This document shows, one piece after another, positions 1-11,933 of a DNA stretch of 64,000 nt. This stretch comes from Enoplolaimus lenunculus (taxonomy: Eukaryota; Nematoda; Enoplea; Enoplida; Thoracostomopsidae). Each line of letters starts with the position of its first letter. The first letter of the stretch is position 1. The stretch is from NCBI GenBank assembly GCA_030248215.1, contig JASANG010002309.1, forward strand, positions 62,001 to 126,000. Direction: 5' to 3'. Under the pieces are notes generated by a model. It saw only the letters and a program-made list of their open reading frames with translations. It did no database searches and had not been told where the DNA came from. The translations under genes and the position numbers were made by a program.

Positions 1-283
1 AACTCAACTGAACTGAATACTAAAAACCAAAACTAAACTGTACAAAGTATTAAACGTTTCACGACCCAATATCTACAATAACCTGCTAACCTATCTTTGG
101 TACGATTATTGGTGAATGTTGAGACTTGTGTTGTCATTATGTCATATGTCCTATATATTTGATCTGTGTGTATTATTTATATGGTTGTTTTTGAGTTGTG
201 TGCTTATCTATAAACAGTGGCTAGTGCAACTGACGCTTTATTGAAAAATAGAATTGTTTTCGCGAAACAAACCATAAAGTTAC

Positions 284-3200
284 CTGTTCTAAATTCGAGC
301 AGTATTCAGACACCGTGTTAACCGATGAATCGGTGATCGAAGGAGACATTGCTACGATCGATTTGAGTCCGCCAAACCGTGCGATTGCTCGAAGGTGTTC
401 ATCGCCAAAGTGAGACGTGCGCCCAACCCAAAAATGAGATAAATATTTCAGCGGAGTTACCTAAAGTTAGAAATAATTATATACTGCTGATTACAACTAT
501 ATTTATCTAAAATTAAAACTTATATACTGTTGATTGAAACTATATTTAAAAATGAAACAAAACGAATCCTTCATAACCTTGGGGAGGCGGGATGTAATTA
601 GCAGCAACTGCCATATAGCTTAAAAAATCACAGGCTTGCGTTCGTAGACCTGTACTTTGAGGCCGTCAGTGTTCTTTCCCAAAAATTATAAGCTTGAAGC
701 CAGGAAGCGACTGAATATCCAGGTACAGGTCACAAAATCATGAATCAGCCCTGGTATTCTAGTTCAATTCTAAAACCAACATAAACATAAAAATTATAAC
801 ACATTAGGGGCCGTGCATATAGTAAGAGAAATGTCTAGTAGCAAACCGATGTGAAATCAACAAAACTAATTTGTATAATTGGCGAAACTGTTACCTTTAG
901 AGGGCCAAAATCGGTTAAAGCTTGACACCCATCAACTCTCAGTTCTTCAAGCAACTGACACGAGCGAACTATTGCTGCAAAATCGTCATTTCCAATCCGA
1001 GTGGCATTCAACCACAAATGCCGCAAGTTTTTCAAACGTTGAAGTGGCCGAAGAATTGTTGCTCTGCTAAAAATTAAATAACATTAACCTTTTGCAGAAT
1101 CGTAAAAGTGGTGTTATACATGCTGTCCAACTTCTCGTGTACAATAGCACAAGGTCCTCTACGGCACCAAAACACGAAAGATGGCATTAAACTTATCTTA
1201 AATTATAGCATCCATAGTACACGTAAGTATACAGTTGTTCATTTTGAGCAGAATATGTATGAATTATACAAAAATGACAGAAGATTACACAAACTTAGCA
1301 CTTATATTTAACTCACAAACAAACGTGGCAAAATTATTGCGGCGTTGAAAAAGATAACATATTTTTTCAATATCATGTTATCTTCAGATTGCAAATAAAC
1401 CAACTGCTCGGTCAGTAACTACTAAACAATTTTTCATTTGTACTTGACTGGGAAATTGACAACCAACAAAATATGAAATGCAAAAAGTATTTAATGAGGC
1501 AACTAAATTTAAATTCCTTGTGGTTTCAAGCTAACAATATAACACATACGTATCAAAGCAAACGTATCGTGAATTTCACTTAATTATTCGTAATACGGAT
1601 TCAAATTTACGATTATAATCACATAATACGTAAAATTAAATTCAAAACTCGAGATTAAAAGCAAAGAACTAACCAGCATCCTATCGACAACCGCGTCAAA
1701 TTTGGACATCCTTCAACCAAATCCGCCAATTCTTGATTTTCAACTGGAACCGCATGAAACCCGACACCGGACATCAAGTCAGATCGGATACGTGGAACAA
1801 ATCGAGCACCGGCGCAATTAATAAACGACAGATTTGTTGCGGAGGACAAAAAATTGTTTATGTTCTTTAAAACGCGTGCAAAATCACGCTCAGATGCAAG
1901 TGCAACGTAATCCGACGTGATATATGTAGCGGCTGATAGATCGAATGAGTGTAGACCAGCTAACGCAGGAAATAGGTCCGTTGCTTCCTCAGTTATGATA
2001 CATGTTGACAGCGATAATATTTCAAGTTTCGGCCACCATGTAATTATCTAATTTAAATAAAAAATGTTTTGTTCTATAGATGACTCGGGTAAGGATTTCG
2101 CACGGGTCCTGAGACTGGGTATCTAACTAATAACTACAGTCATATGTGACCGCTGCATTTTGATATATCAGGGTCCCACCAAAATTCGTGTTTCGGCCGG
2201 AATTCCTGCAAAAATTAAAGTCCTGTTCCTGTTCCTGCATCCAAAGACACAGGAACCGGCCGGAACATGAACTAGAATTGAATGTCTTTGTAGCAACCGG
2301 AACAGGAACCGGAACCAAAATTCGAAATAATTTTCGTCACCGAATTACAGTTGCACTCTTTACAAAACTTGCCAAAAACTTGCTTAAGCGTATTTTCAGA
2401 TATTTCATCATGTTTTGCGAAAACAGATCAAACAGTTAATTAACAAGATTGAACTAATTGCAAAAACATTCATTTCGAAATGATAATTTTTCAACGTCAA
2501 AGTTTCCAATATTTAAATTATATAAAATGAATAATTTACCACAAAACCATAATATATATTATATAATTATAATTTCGATTCAACATTTATCAATATTTTC
2601 ATCATCCGACACCGATTACCTTGACAGAATCTTCAGGTATATAGTTAGTAACAATAACGGTTCGCTACGCATCAACATTAGTCACCTGTTTCATCAAGGT
2701 TCTGTCGATAATCACTCGAAAACTGGTACATTTCAAGGACAAGCGACTCAGATTTGGTCCAATACGACGCGCCCATAAATCCAGAACAAACCATAACCAC
2801 TGCGGTGCCACAGCTCGCTGAGAAGCTTGTACATTATCCGATCGCATTTCAAATTGATACATACACCGGTCGCTCCACTTGAACACATCTGTTACTGAGT
2901 AAAGCATACAAATAGCAAAAGTGATGGTAATGTATACCACGGTTCCACCAGACACCAAAAATATCGGAACCGCTTAATTCAATGTCCGGCTCCGACAATT
3001 GCCGGACAGAGATGGCCTTTCTGGGTTAAAAACCGAGACCGGCAAAGAAAATCTCCATCGCGGTCATTTTTTGGTCATCACCGAAAGAAAATAAAAATTT
3101 CAAAATAATTGATTTCTAATGCTTTTTTGTAGTTTTTCTGTTTTTTATAGTTTTTGTGTTATTTGAGAATAAATTTCATAATTTCACAGAAAAATTTTAA

Positions 3201-4880
3201 TCATCAGCCATCACAGTTCATAAATACAGTCATACATTTACTGAATTTTCGTTTTTTGGTCTCGGTTCCAAGCACCGAGCCTGAAAAGCGAGATCGAGGG
3301 ATGCCAAGTACCGAAACTTGCCGAGACCGAGACACCCATCCTTGTTGCCGGAGACGGACAATTGAGCAAAAATTTCAACAAACAGTTAAACGTAATTATC
3401 AATTTCTTGCCGGAGTCGGATATCTGATTAAACCCTAATGCATATCACTATCAAACCTGAATCCGCTAGAGTTGCAGCATTTAAAATAAATACCCGGACA
3501 AGTATTTTTCGGACCCGATCCATGTTGCCGGAGACAGACATTGAGCAAAAATTTCAACAAATAGTTAAACGTAATTATCAATTTCTTGCCGGAGTCGGAT
3601 ATCTGGTTAAACCCTAATGCATATCACTATCAAACCTGAATCCGCTAGAGTTGCAGCATTTAAAATAAATACCCGGGCAAGGATTTTTCGGACCCAGGAC
3701 ATTTAAAAATGCAAACCCGGACCCGGATTCATTTTCCGGGCAAACCGGGGCCCGGAATTTTTATAACTTAAAATTGAACATGATCCTAAATTTTAAACAT
3801 AAAAAACTTCTGTTCCATCTATATTCTAGCAGCTTAGTGTGTAAAATATTAATGGGCAGTATGCAATGCGAAGCGACTAATGTCATTCGCAAAAATTACT
3901 TCAAGTAAATCAGTAAGTAAAATGTCGAATTAATAACTTAAAATCCGACATGTCATGTTTCTGTGTCCCGAACATTCCAATCATTCCATTCCTAATTAAA
4001 CATTCGTAATCGTAACTCAAGTATACTTACGTAGGTTATTTATTACCCAACCGAAAGTTGAAGCCTGTTCACTAACTTTTTCCTTCTGCAGTTTGCTTTT
4101 ACATATGACATACGATAGTTGTCTAAAAGACATGTTGGGACTTGGGAGTGTTTCGTTTCTAATGTTTTTGACAGTTGCGTTGGTTGTGCAAGTATCTGAT
4201 AAATTCTTTAACCAATTTAATTTAGGAACGATACAGTTATTATTCTGAATGTAGGCGCTGGATGTTAAAATCACTAAGCCAGTATTGTTCCGGGTATTTT
4301 TGTAATACGCGGAGTCGGACCCAGATTCAGAATTTGTTGCGAAAACCCGGACCCGGAATCTCTTGAAGAGCAAATCCGAACCCGGAATTTTTCGGCGAAA
4401 ATACCTGGAATAACCGGAATACCCGGACTCGAATGCAACTCTAGGATTCACCAAGTTATATTCACATGAATGGAGGCAGAATAAATCCTATGCTGATTCA
4501 GCGCATCGACAAAACGCTCACGCATCTGTAGTATGTGAGAAAGTCAAAGCATAGTTACAAATGAGTTTCAATTTCTTCTACAGCATACATAACACAATTT
4601 ATACAACCTAGCTTGGTCCCACTTTGCGCTTAAACGCAAAATACTAAAACCTTCTATGTATGTAAACCTACATACCGAGATCAAGATCACGGATGTCTCT
4701 GAACGATGTCAATTGACGCCAGCGACGGCAAACATTAAGAAAACGGACGCGCTCAAGAAACGGTAGCTGCGCTAGAACGTGAGCTAGACACACGTCTGGA
4801 ATTTGATTAATGCACGACCAGTCCACCAACGAAAAATAACCACGACTACCAGTTGCAGACGAAGGACAGCTGGCAGACAT
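284..4880 (-). CDS. F-box / leucine-rich-repeat protein, 3' end beyond the window
   Basis: Likely substrate-recognition subunit of an SCF-type ubiquitin ligase. Exons read on the minus strand: 4880-4676, 2888-2686, 2047-1674, 1066-895 and 460-284. All have GT/AG junctions and the phases join without a break, giving 377 residues before the left edge. The start is the ATG at 4880-4878. The F-box spans residues 25-58 and contains INQIPDVCLAHVLAQLPF and VCRRWRQL, the Leu-Pro and Cys-x-x-Trp pattern of the family that binds Skp1. LRR-like units follow, for example LEILSLSTC, LTRLSIGC, LRHLWLNATRI and LEELRVDGC. The fifth exon ends at a GT donor at 283-282, so at least one more exon lies to the left. 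I cannot assign it to a named FBXL orthologue. The F-box call is firm; the LRR class is likely. Confidence 0.8.
2164..2345. mobile_element. MITE-like fragment with GGAACCGG-type inverted ends
   Basis: Short stretch in intron 2 of the F-box gene with opposing motifs such as CCGGAATTCCTG and CAGGAACCGGCCGG, characteristic of a degenerate family seen at several places in this window (25331, 34168, 52402, 61269). Ends are not sharply defined and no target duplication was found. Confidence 0.4.
2686..2888 (-). other. Exon 2 of the F-box/LRR gene
   Basis: The acceptor AG is at 2890-2889 and the donor GT at 2685-2684. It enters in phase 1, completing an Asp codon with the last base of exon 1, and leaves in phase 0. 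It encodes DVFKWSDRC followed by a segment with WLWFVLDLWARR and NLSRLSLKC, which looks like the first LRR. Exon 1 to exon 2 spans a 1.8-kb intron filled with transposon remnants. Confidence 0.7.
3007..3344. mobile_element. hAT-like MITE, 'CTCGG' family, with perfect 8-bp target duplication
   Basis: Terminal inverted repeats begin CAGAGATGG and end CACCCATCCTTG, with subterminal GAGACCG motifs. The 8-bp direct repeat TTGCCGGA lies at 2999-3006 and again at 3345-3352. Ends near CAGGGATGGGC plus an 8-bp duplication are typical of hAT transposons. It is non-coding and sits in intron 1 of the F-box gene. Longer relatives are at 14848 and 44623. Confidence 0.75.
3345..3703. repeat. Tandem duplication, two units of about 180 bp
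   Basis: Units 3345-3524 and about 3525-3703 are nearly identical. Shared landmarks are the TTGCCGGAGAC start, a run around TTGCCGGAGTCGGATATCTG, and TTGCAGCATTTAAAATAAAT near the end. The first unit begins exactly at the target duplication of the hAT-like MITE just upstream. Confidence 0.8.
3665..4442. mobile_element. Probable MITE with CCCGG-rich inverted ends
   Basis: The left end (TACCCGGGCAAGG, CAAACCCGGACCCGG, about 3675-3755) is mirrored by the right end (ACCCGGACCCGGAATC to GGAATACCCGGACTCG, about 4310-4432). The interior is AT-rich and non-coding. Boundaries are approximate. It lies in intron 1 of the F-box gene. Confidence 0.5.
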
Positions 4881-6275
4881 CAGTATAGAATCTCACACTG
4901 AATGTAACAAAATTGAATGCGATACCATCGCATATTGCACCATAACAATTCCTGAACATTCACCTCTTTCAGAATGGTCCCGAGTTTATTTCTAGAATAT
5001 ACTAGCTACACTATTACGAGTAGCTTGAAATAACTGGAAAACAGTACTTTGATCTTCAGTCTGCATACGGTTTTACTACAGAAAAACTGTACGATTTAGA
5101 TATTCAGCTCTTAGTTGCCTGCCCTTACACATATTTGAAACATATGAGCCTAAGCGTAAGCAAAAAATAGTTTACACCAAAATCTACAGCGAGACGGCGC
5201 TAAAACATAACAATTTACCGTGCTGCGACTATGCTAAAAAATCTGTTCTCTGTTCAAGCTTTGTACGCTTCCAGCAGTGTACATTGGGACGGCGCTAAAA
5301 TATAATATTTAACAATGTATACCGTGTTGCGACTATGCTAAAAACAATTCTGTATTGCCAGGCTGAGGCTTACGCATAAGCAATCATGTGCGCTTCCAGC
5401 AGTGTACATTCGAGGACTGCATCCAGCTCAAAGGGTCCTGCAGGAAATGGACCTCTGTCTCCCGTAGGATTTCTGCCTGCGGTCCCGTCCGGGCAGCTTC
5501 GGTAGAAATATTTTTTCATTTCCGCAAAAATCGTATTGCTTTAGTATGTTATTACGTTTGACACAATTTATGAGGAATTGCCAAAATGTTTTGAAAAATA
5601 GAAAAACTGTAACTTTCGACAACTCATTACACTTGCACAGATACATGATAAAATTAACAAATGGAACATTACAATAACCTTCTAAATGACATGCATCACT
5701 TTCAGCTCCGGCAAATTTTGTTAGCCTACAGCTACAGTAAGGTACTTTTTACCTCTGGTGACAACCTGGCTTCCACCATATTAAAACTGTTAATACTTTA
5801 TTATCTTTTTTTGTGCTATCTTTCAAAATTATGACCGAAGTTTAGGTGTTGACACTCCACACCTTGATTTCTACCAAATCTTCACCCTTTTGTCTGTGTT
5901 TAAACATTTCCCATATTTTGCAGGTCTGAGGATTAGGTTACTCTGTATGAAGTATTCTATGTGTTTTTCTTTGCCGGAATATGAATTTTCAAACGTTGCA
6001 TTAAGATCAGTTGGGTTGTAACGTCATTAATGGGTCATCCACGTAATAAATGCGCGCATATAGTTGTAAAAAATTGTCGACCCACCTACTTTATTAGGAC
6101 CAGTGTCAAAAACCATGGCATAACCAGGGACATATATATGCTACACCATGTATACCAGCATTGATACTTGGAAGTATTTTTTGGACTTAGGATTATTTTG
6201 GTTAAGGTTGCCACAGTGGCTTAGTATGTGAAGGAAAGCACTATATTGTATTTGGGATTGCGCTGGTTTTAACTG
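4881..6275. other. Non-coding region upstream of the F-box gene
   Basis: No supportable gene. It should contain the F-box gene promoter and 5' UTR. It also includes a two-unit imperfect tandem repeat (5188-5285 and 5286-5410): both units carry GACGGCGCTAAAA, GCGACTATGCTAAAAA and end CGCTTCCAGCAGTGTACATT. Several short open frames here show no family similarity. Confidence 0.5.
5188..5410. repeat. Imperfect tandem duplication, about 100 and 125 bp units
   Basis: Two adjacent copies share GGCGCTAAAA, a TGCGACTATGCTAAAAA block and the ending CTTCCAGCAGTGTACATT. The second has an extra stretch with GGCTGAGGCTTACGCATAAG. Confidence 0.65.
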
Positions 6276-6280
6276 TATTT

Positions 6281-6634
6281 TATACACTGGGGTTTTTATG
6301 GAGTAATTGGAGAACGTGGAAAAATTTAGGCGAATTTTGGAAAAGTCTAAAATGCACAAAATGGTAAGTCAAATTGACTCTCTCCGAAATAGGCATTTCC
6401 TGACTACACAAAATGAGTCAAAACTCGACTCCGCCAGAGTCAAATTGAGTCAAATTTGACTCACGCGGAGTCGAATTTTGACTCAGTTTGTGTAGTCAGG
6501 AAATGCCTATTTCGGAGAGAGTCAATTTGACTTACCATTTTGTGCATTTTAGACTTTTCCAAAATTCGCCTAAATTTTTCCACGTTCTCCAATTACTCCA
6601 TAAAAACCCCAGTGTATACACCGTTTTTGCAGTG
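6281..6634. mobile_element. Near-perfect long palindrome, member of the GAGTCAAATTGACTC MITE family
   Basis: The arm from 6281 to about 6440 is the reverse complement of about 6460-6620 with almost no mismatch over the outer 125-140 bases; the centre is near 6450. Inside each arm is the MITE signature GTCAAATTGACTCTCTCC; outside it is sequence related to a separate repeat (compare 29680-29740). The right side continues to the family end TTTTTGCAGTG before TA at 6635-6636. Relatives are at 57168 and 58545. Such a hairpin would be prone to slippage during replication. Confidence 0.8.
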
Positions 6635-6639
6635 TAGTG

Positions 6640-7320
6640 AGCGATTCTAACGGGGTTAGTGTCACTATACCTTAACCGGGGTAAGCTATTAATGGAGTTA
6701 GTTTGGCAAGAAATTAATGGAATTCTAAGCCAGTGGCTGGATTAAAGAAGAATTTAGGCACGTCTGACACAGGATTTCGGATCAGGCTAGACAATTGACA
6801 TTTTACCTTGGTAGTAATTGTGTCGTGTTATAATTTTATGACATATTGGCATTGGAGGGGGACAGTAAACATTTATTCGGCCGCGTCACTGAATCGGAGC
6901 AATAAGCGTAAACATCGGGCTATAGAACAAAAACTGTGGTGATTTAGGGCATTAAAATTAGCAAATCATCAACTTCTCACAGTACCTACAAAAGAAAATC
7001 AGTTTTTAATTTAGTCATTTGTTGAAATCAGCGAATTTGGGTGCTGTAAATTTACACACTGTTAAATTTCTACAATATAAAATTCATTTAAAACGTTAAT
7101 GTAGACAGACACCACAAATTTTGAAAAATGGCTGCCTTGAAATTTCACATTTTGTGTGTGTTTGTACAATTTAGTAGATCCAGAATTAATCAGGGTTTGA
7201 TCTGAGAGGTTGTCAAATGCTTTTCAAAAATTAGCGTTTTTGTTTCAACCGGTTAGGGTGGAGGCCCTTCAAACAGGGCATGGGGGTTTCTGCGCCGGCC
7301 CTGGTCACCCTAAATACTCA
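6640..7320. repeat. Dispersed repeat shared with 29680-30070
   Basis: Shared landmarks are TCTAACGGGGTTAGT, the GTAAACATTTATTCGGCCGC / TTAAACATTTATCCGGCCGC block and a following GAATC(G/A)GAGC(A/G)ATAAGC. Non-coding, with no clear ends. It flanks the palindrome at 6281-6634, which appears to be inserted into it. Confidence 0.6.
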
Positions 7321-7619
7321 GTTTAGACAAAACATGTCATATGAGGAAAATATGAACGGTAAAATATTCACGGCACCACCATACTAAACAAAATACACAA
7401 ACTTCCTAACCGCATATTAAATAAACTGTTTGTACTCGTTTAATTACATAATAAACACATACAGTTAAGCACAAACTGCTTTAGCTATGTCATAAATACA
7501 AAAAATAATCAGCATTGTTACATGAATACACCACATATACAGGTTAATTAGTTCTAAAATTTGAAATGACTTCTTGCACTCAGTATATTGTCCTCCGAAA
7601 TGATAAAAATTAACCAATA

Positions 7620-8045
7620 CTGTAGTGACCCGAATAAGAGGGGTTCCCCATTTTATGTCCCAATCAATAGGAGTCCGTATCCCTAATAAGAGTCCGTAAG
7701 CGGATAGGTGGCTCCCTAAACCCTAATTAGAGTCCAAAAATGTCAATTGTCTTTAATTGTAACGCGTAAGTGACTCCAAGACGAAATAATTTGAGTTCGA
7801 AACTCTAAAGCGTACTAAAATTTTGAAAGTACATTCCTAAGTATAATCTTGCACTATCGCTCGAACTATTGACATAAGACAAATAAACGTAATTCAACTG
7901 ATAATTGCAGTACCGGATATATATCTGTAACGAAGGGTGGCGTAGTGTGGGTTAAAAATAAATAATCCGTAACCGAATAAAAAAGGGGGTACCCTCTGTA
8001 GAGGCCAAATAAATATCAGTCCCCCTCTTATTCAGGTCACTACAG
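7620..8045. mobile_element. TA-flanked MITE with about 24-bp inverted ends
   Basis: The left end CTGTAGTGACCCGAATAAG and right end CTTATTCAGGTCACTACAG are inverted repeats, with TA dinucleotides at 7618-7619 and 8046-8047. A TA target fits the Tc1/mariner superfamily. There is no transposase; the interior has short repeats of AGAGTCC. It looks structurally whole. Confidence 0.8.
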
Positions 8046-8435
8046 TACAATAAATTGAACAAGATGCACGTATGAAAGCTCAGCTTCATGCAGCTGCAGT
8101 CAAATAAAGTTGGTCGTAAATATTCCACTAGATTGCGTTCAAACAGCTACTACACTAAAGATGTCCATTCGGTTAAAGCATCGTAGCAAATAACTTTTAG
8201 CCGTGCAATTCTTATAGTCGATTGAGATGAGGAACGATTTAAAAAACCAACCAATCTGATTAAATCATCTACACGACACCAATGAAAGCGAAACACATAC
8301 ATGATTTTGGAAACATAAAAATCGTTCAATACACAATGCATAGGAAAAATTGCGGTACAGAAAACACCAGGGAGAAGGTGTCCTGTTACAAATGGCTCAA
8401 AACGACCAGTTTTCCTTAAAAAATTTACTATCATC

Positions 8436-9660
8436 GAAAATACATTAAAAACAGGTGAAAGGTTACGGAAACAGGGCTGTTTTAATTACTAATAGCTGCG
8501 AAACAATCACATAAGTTGACTGCAACCAATATTCCGGTTTCGACGAGTATGCAGAAAGTGGTACGAGAAATCTATTCATGTTAGAGCTAAATTTACACCT
8601 CCTGCCACGGGCGGGGCGGAGCGGAGAAAAAGTATTTCACGTCCCAAAACAGCATTGGGATTTTTGTTCTGGGGTTTTTAGATACGGTTCAGTTCGCAAC
8701 CCAGGAAACCCTTTTGGAAATTTTCATAGACCGTAACAGGGATATTTGTTCCGAAATTCTGGCTACTCCCACGCTTCCTGCTACAAAACTTGTACCCTAC
8801 TAGACCGTGACCTTGATACAAGATAAAAGCAACTATAAAAACTAGTACATGAGATTAACTTTGTGTTCATCTGCTAGCTAAATCATAAGCGTACGAAATA
8901 CAATCATAATCATGTTCGCATCCAAGAATCAGATTTACGAACGACCACAGGAATTGCTTAAGTATATAGTTTTTTATTTATTTATCGCTGATTTCTTAAT
9001 TTGTATACATTTTCGCCCACGAACCACAAACAGAATAGTATAAACAGTATCAATTCTGATAATTATTCATTGGCAAAAGTACTATAAATAAAACACAATA
9101 TATACGATACGAGCAATGAATTGCAAACAGAGAAAAACACAGTGACCTATAGCTTAGATACAGTTAATTATCTCTAATAGAGATATCATCAGCTTAATAT
9201 CCAACTAAGAGTGGCACTATACTTGTCGTGCGGCGCCATCCGTCACAGTCCGTTACCATACGCTATCGTATGCCAGTAGTACGATACCACACGATGACTG
9301 ACGCCGCCAAACGTCATCAAAAGTATAGCGCCATTCTAAATTGTACGCAAGCAGAGAACAAACCAGCGGACACTATACCCTAGAGCGATAAGTTCACTTC
9401 GAACTAATAACACAATAAGACAACTTTGATAAACCGCAACTTTCACCGTAATAGAAAATTTCGATTCAGAATCGCGTGCAGAACAAATCCACAAGACTCC
9501 ATAGTGTGGACTTAATTGTTCACATGATTCAATATCTTAATATCTTACAGTACATAACATTTATTCTGCATGCTTTTCTTCGAAATTTCACGCTAACTGG
9601 ACAGCGAGAAACGATTTAACAACGCAACTGTTTTTTGGCAACATAATGATAATGCAATCT
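8436..9660. other. Gap between TMEM135-like blocks
   Basis: No exon could be recognised here, although one would be expected if the TMEM135-like locus were intact. It contains a short hairpin element at 9209-9338 and AT-rich sequence. Confidence 0.4.
9209..9338. mobile_element. Short foldback MITE, about 130 bp
   Basis: AGTGGCACTATACTT at the left pairs with AAGTATAGCGCCATTC at the right, and pairing continues through GCGGCG and CATACGATAGCG-like segments to a small loop. Almost the whole element can form one hairpin. Non-coding. Confidence 0.6.
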
Positions 9661-10487
9661 TACCACAGCCATCCGTTTAGAGACACGAAACAACCCAAAA
9701 AACCACCAAAGTTACGTACGTAATTTGTGCATCGAACTAAATACAAAGCCGTAGCATCCTGTAACAAACAAACAAAACGATAGCAAAACCAAAATAAAAT
9801 ACAGAAATCATCCAAATCGTCAAAAAGTTTTTTCCCCAATATTTCAAGGTAAACAACCAAACCATCCTAAGTAAAAATACCTCAAACGCTTTAAATAAAG
9901 CAAATTTTGTTCGCCGGTCTATACAGATGTGCTGGAATTCCGGTATAGAAATTAGCAACAAACCTATAGTGTTGAACCAACGAAAAAATTTTAGACAACC
10001 AGAACAACAAACGTCATAAACATGAATAGTTTGGTTTCCAGTACTTGTTTTTTGAACGGCGTTATCCACATACTATATTTTGTCGTATATACAAACAAGA
10101 AGTTCAAAACAGATTTTAGATTTGAGTGAAGCTCGAGGAGTAAAACTACGGATCCTGTTCTTCAACAGTACCTTTGTAACACGAATACCATACGAAACAG
10201 ACAGAAAACTGCACACTTTCCAACTACACTCATACTGGTACACGTAGTTGCACACATGTGCAACTTTCAAGTTTACAAATACGTATGAGACTTCCTATGT
10301 ACTTTGATTTCAAAATGTTTGAATTTTCTAAACTTTTTTTCCAATCAGGGCCGTTGTATACGTTCCTGTTTCAAATCTAAAACTGCTGATGGTTCTTGTT
10401 CCATTCATTTAGCGCGCTGTTTTTAAAAATCATAGAAAAGATAAGCTGTGCGAAACGGTTTTTATATCTAATTTGCATACGATATAT

Positions 10488-10493
10488 TTATTT
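10488..10493 (-). promoter_or_regulatory. Candidate polyadenylation signal AATAAA for the RSBN1-like gene
   Basis: AATAAA on the minus strand about 700 bases past the RSBN1-like stop at 11199. No other support; low confidence because AATAAA is common in AT-rich DNA. Confidence 0.25.
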
Positions 10494-11198
10494 GCTCATA
10501 AAATAACGTAACAGAACATAAAATCTATACTAAATTTCCATTCTAAAAGTCAGCTGGAACGATGCCCAAAATAGGAATATTTGGCGTTCAGGGTATAATA
10601 ATATAGATACATAGGCTACACAGCAATCGTACCTTCAATAACACTAAACGCTAGGCTATAAACTGAATAAAACAAATCAACATAAACATAAATAGCAGAA
10701 AAAGCCAATAAAGCGAAATACACTTAGTCAAAAATTAATTTCAAACAAAATAATTTTACTCAACTGCATCGTAATCCTCTTACAACTAATTCATTTTCTA
10801 TATCTATAACAATTATAACTTTAGGTTCTTTAATTCAAACCATCTTTTAACAGCGATAAAAACACCACAACAAGCACATTTTAAAGTCATGGCAGTAAGC
10901 GTGATTTATAATAATACCGACAACGGCGACCCAACTGCTCAAGACCATTATAAAACAACGGTAACACGACGCCTCCAGTTCTGGCATTGCCAATTATTGA
11001 AACTAAAGTTTTTCAAAACCAAGGCCAGAAAACATTCTAGACATAGAGAATGTTTCAAAAACATTGCAGTAGACACAACACTGCACAAACAATTCCACAG
11101 TTAAACCGAAGTTACTGCATTCGGAACCGCCTTGATGTGCTCGCTTCTATAGATGCCTTGCTTTGGTATAACAAAGTGTCATGCCATTAATCAACCGA

Positions 11199-11822
11199 TC
11201 ACGACGCCGTATCTGTCTTCGACTTTACAGCAACCACAACATCATTGGCCGAACTAGTTCGTCCAGCCAGTGAACCCGAGGTTACTACATTCATCGCTGA
11301 TGACAATTCCGTCTTAGTTGCAGCAACAGCGGCACTAACCGGTCTTAAAATTACTCTAGGTGAAGTTGCTTGTTTGTTCGCTTTACTATGACTAGTACAT
11401 GGCTGCGTATGCGATATGCGTAACTGCAAATGAACTCGTTCACTTGGATCGTAATAGTATTTGTGTCGGACGTGCCACGCTACGCTGGCGACTGCAGAAA
11501 TTGTTCTGAATTGATGTATAACATTACGCGGTAGGAAATATATATCGTTATCGTGCAGTTGGAAATGGGCATATCGGACACCGTCGCGGCGTAAAGCGTT
11601 TAATTTCGCTTCTTCAACCCATTGAACACACTGCAATACAATATAATATCCAGACATAACTAATTAATATTATTAATAGTTATAGCCATGGCCGTGGTGC
11701 ACAGTTTTATTTAAAAAATTAAGATACTGATATTTGGTAAGTTTGTTTAAAAATTTTATGTCAGGATAAAAAACCTGGGTATGGACATAAAATGCGTACG
11801 GTCCCACGGCCGGACTATAACT

Positions 11823-11868
<46 letters not shown>

Positions 11869-11901
11869 ACATCATCATTATTATTATTGTTTTATTATTA
11901 G

Positions 11902-11933
<32 letters not shown>

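Larger units (their letters stand above)
8150..10294 (-). pseudogene. TMEM135-like fragments (C-terminal half), status uncertain
   Basis: Weak but ordered similarity to TMEM135, a multi-pass peroxisomal/mitochondrial membrane protein. Block 1, about 10294-10085, contains the motif YGIRVTKVLLK after a Cys-rich segment, as in the second half of TMEM135. Block 2, about 10072-9888, has GCLKFFRW then CIDRRTKFALFKAFE, resembling the basic Arg-rich loop before a helix. Block 3, about 9771-9664, has FGGFLGCFVSL and ends at a GTAAG donor. Block 4, about 8434-8150, has a CTAI helix-like segment. Blocks 1 and 2 share one frame separated by a TAG (10075-10073), and the N-terminal half was not found. It may be a partial duplicate, a decayed copy or a gene I have mis-spliced. 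The match is by recalled family motifs only. Confidence 0.35.

Noticed and set aside
1-240. A sixth exon of the F-box gene at the left edge
   Set aside because: No acceptor with an LRR-like open frame in the right phase was found; the next exon is probably outside the window.
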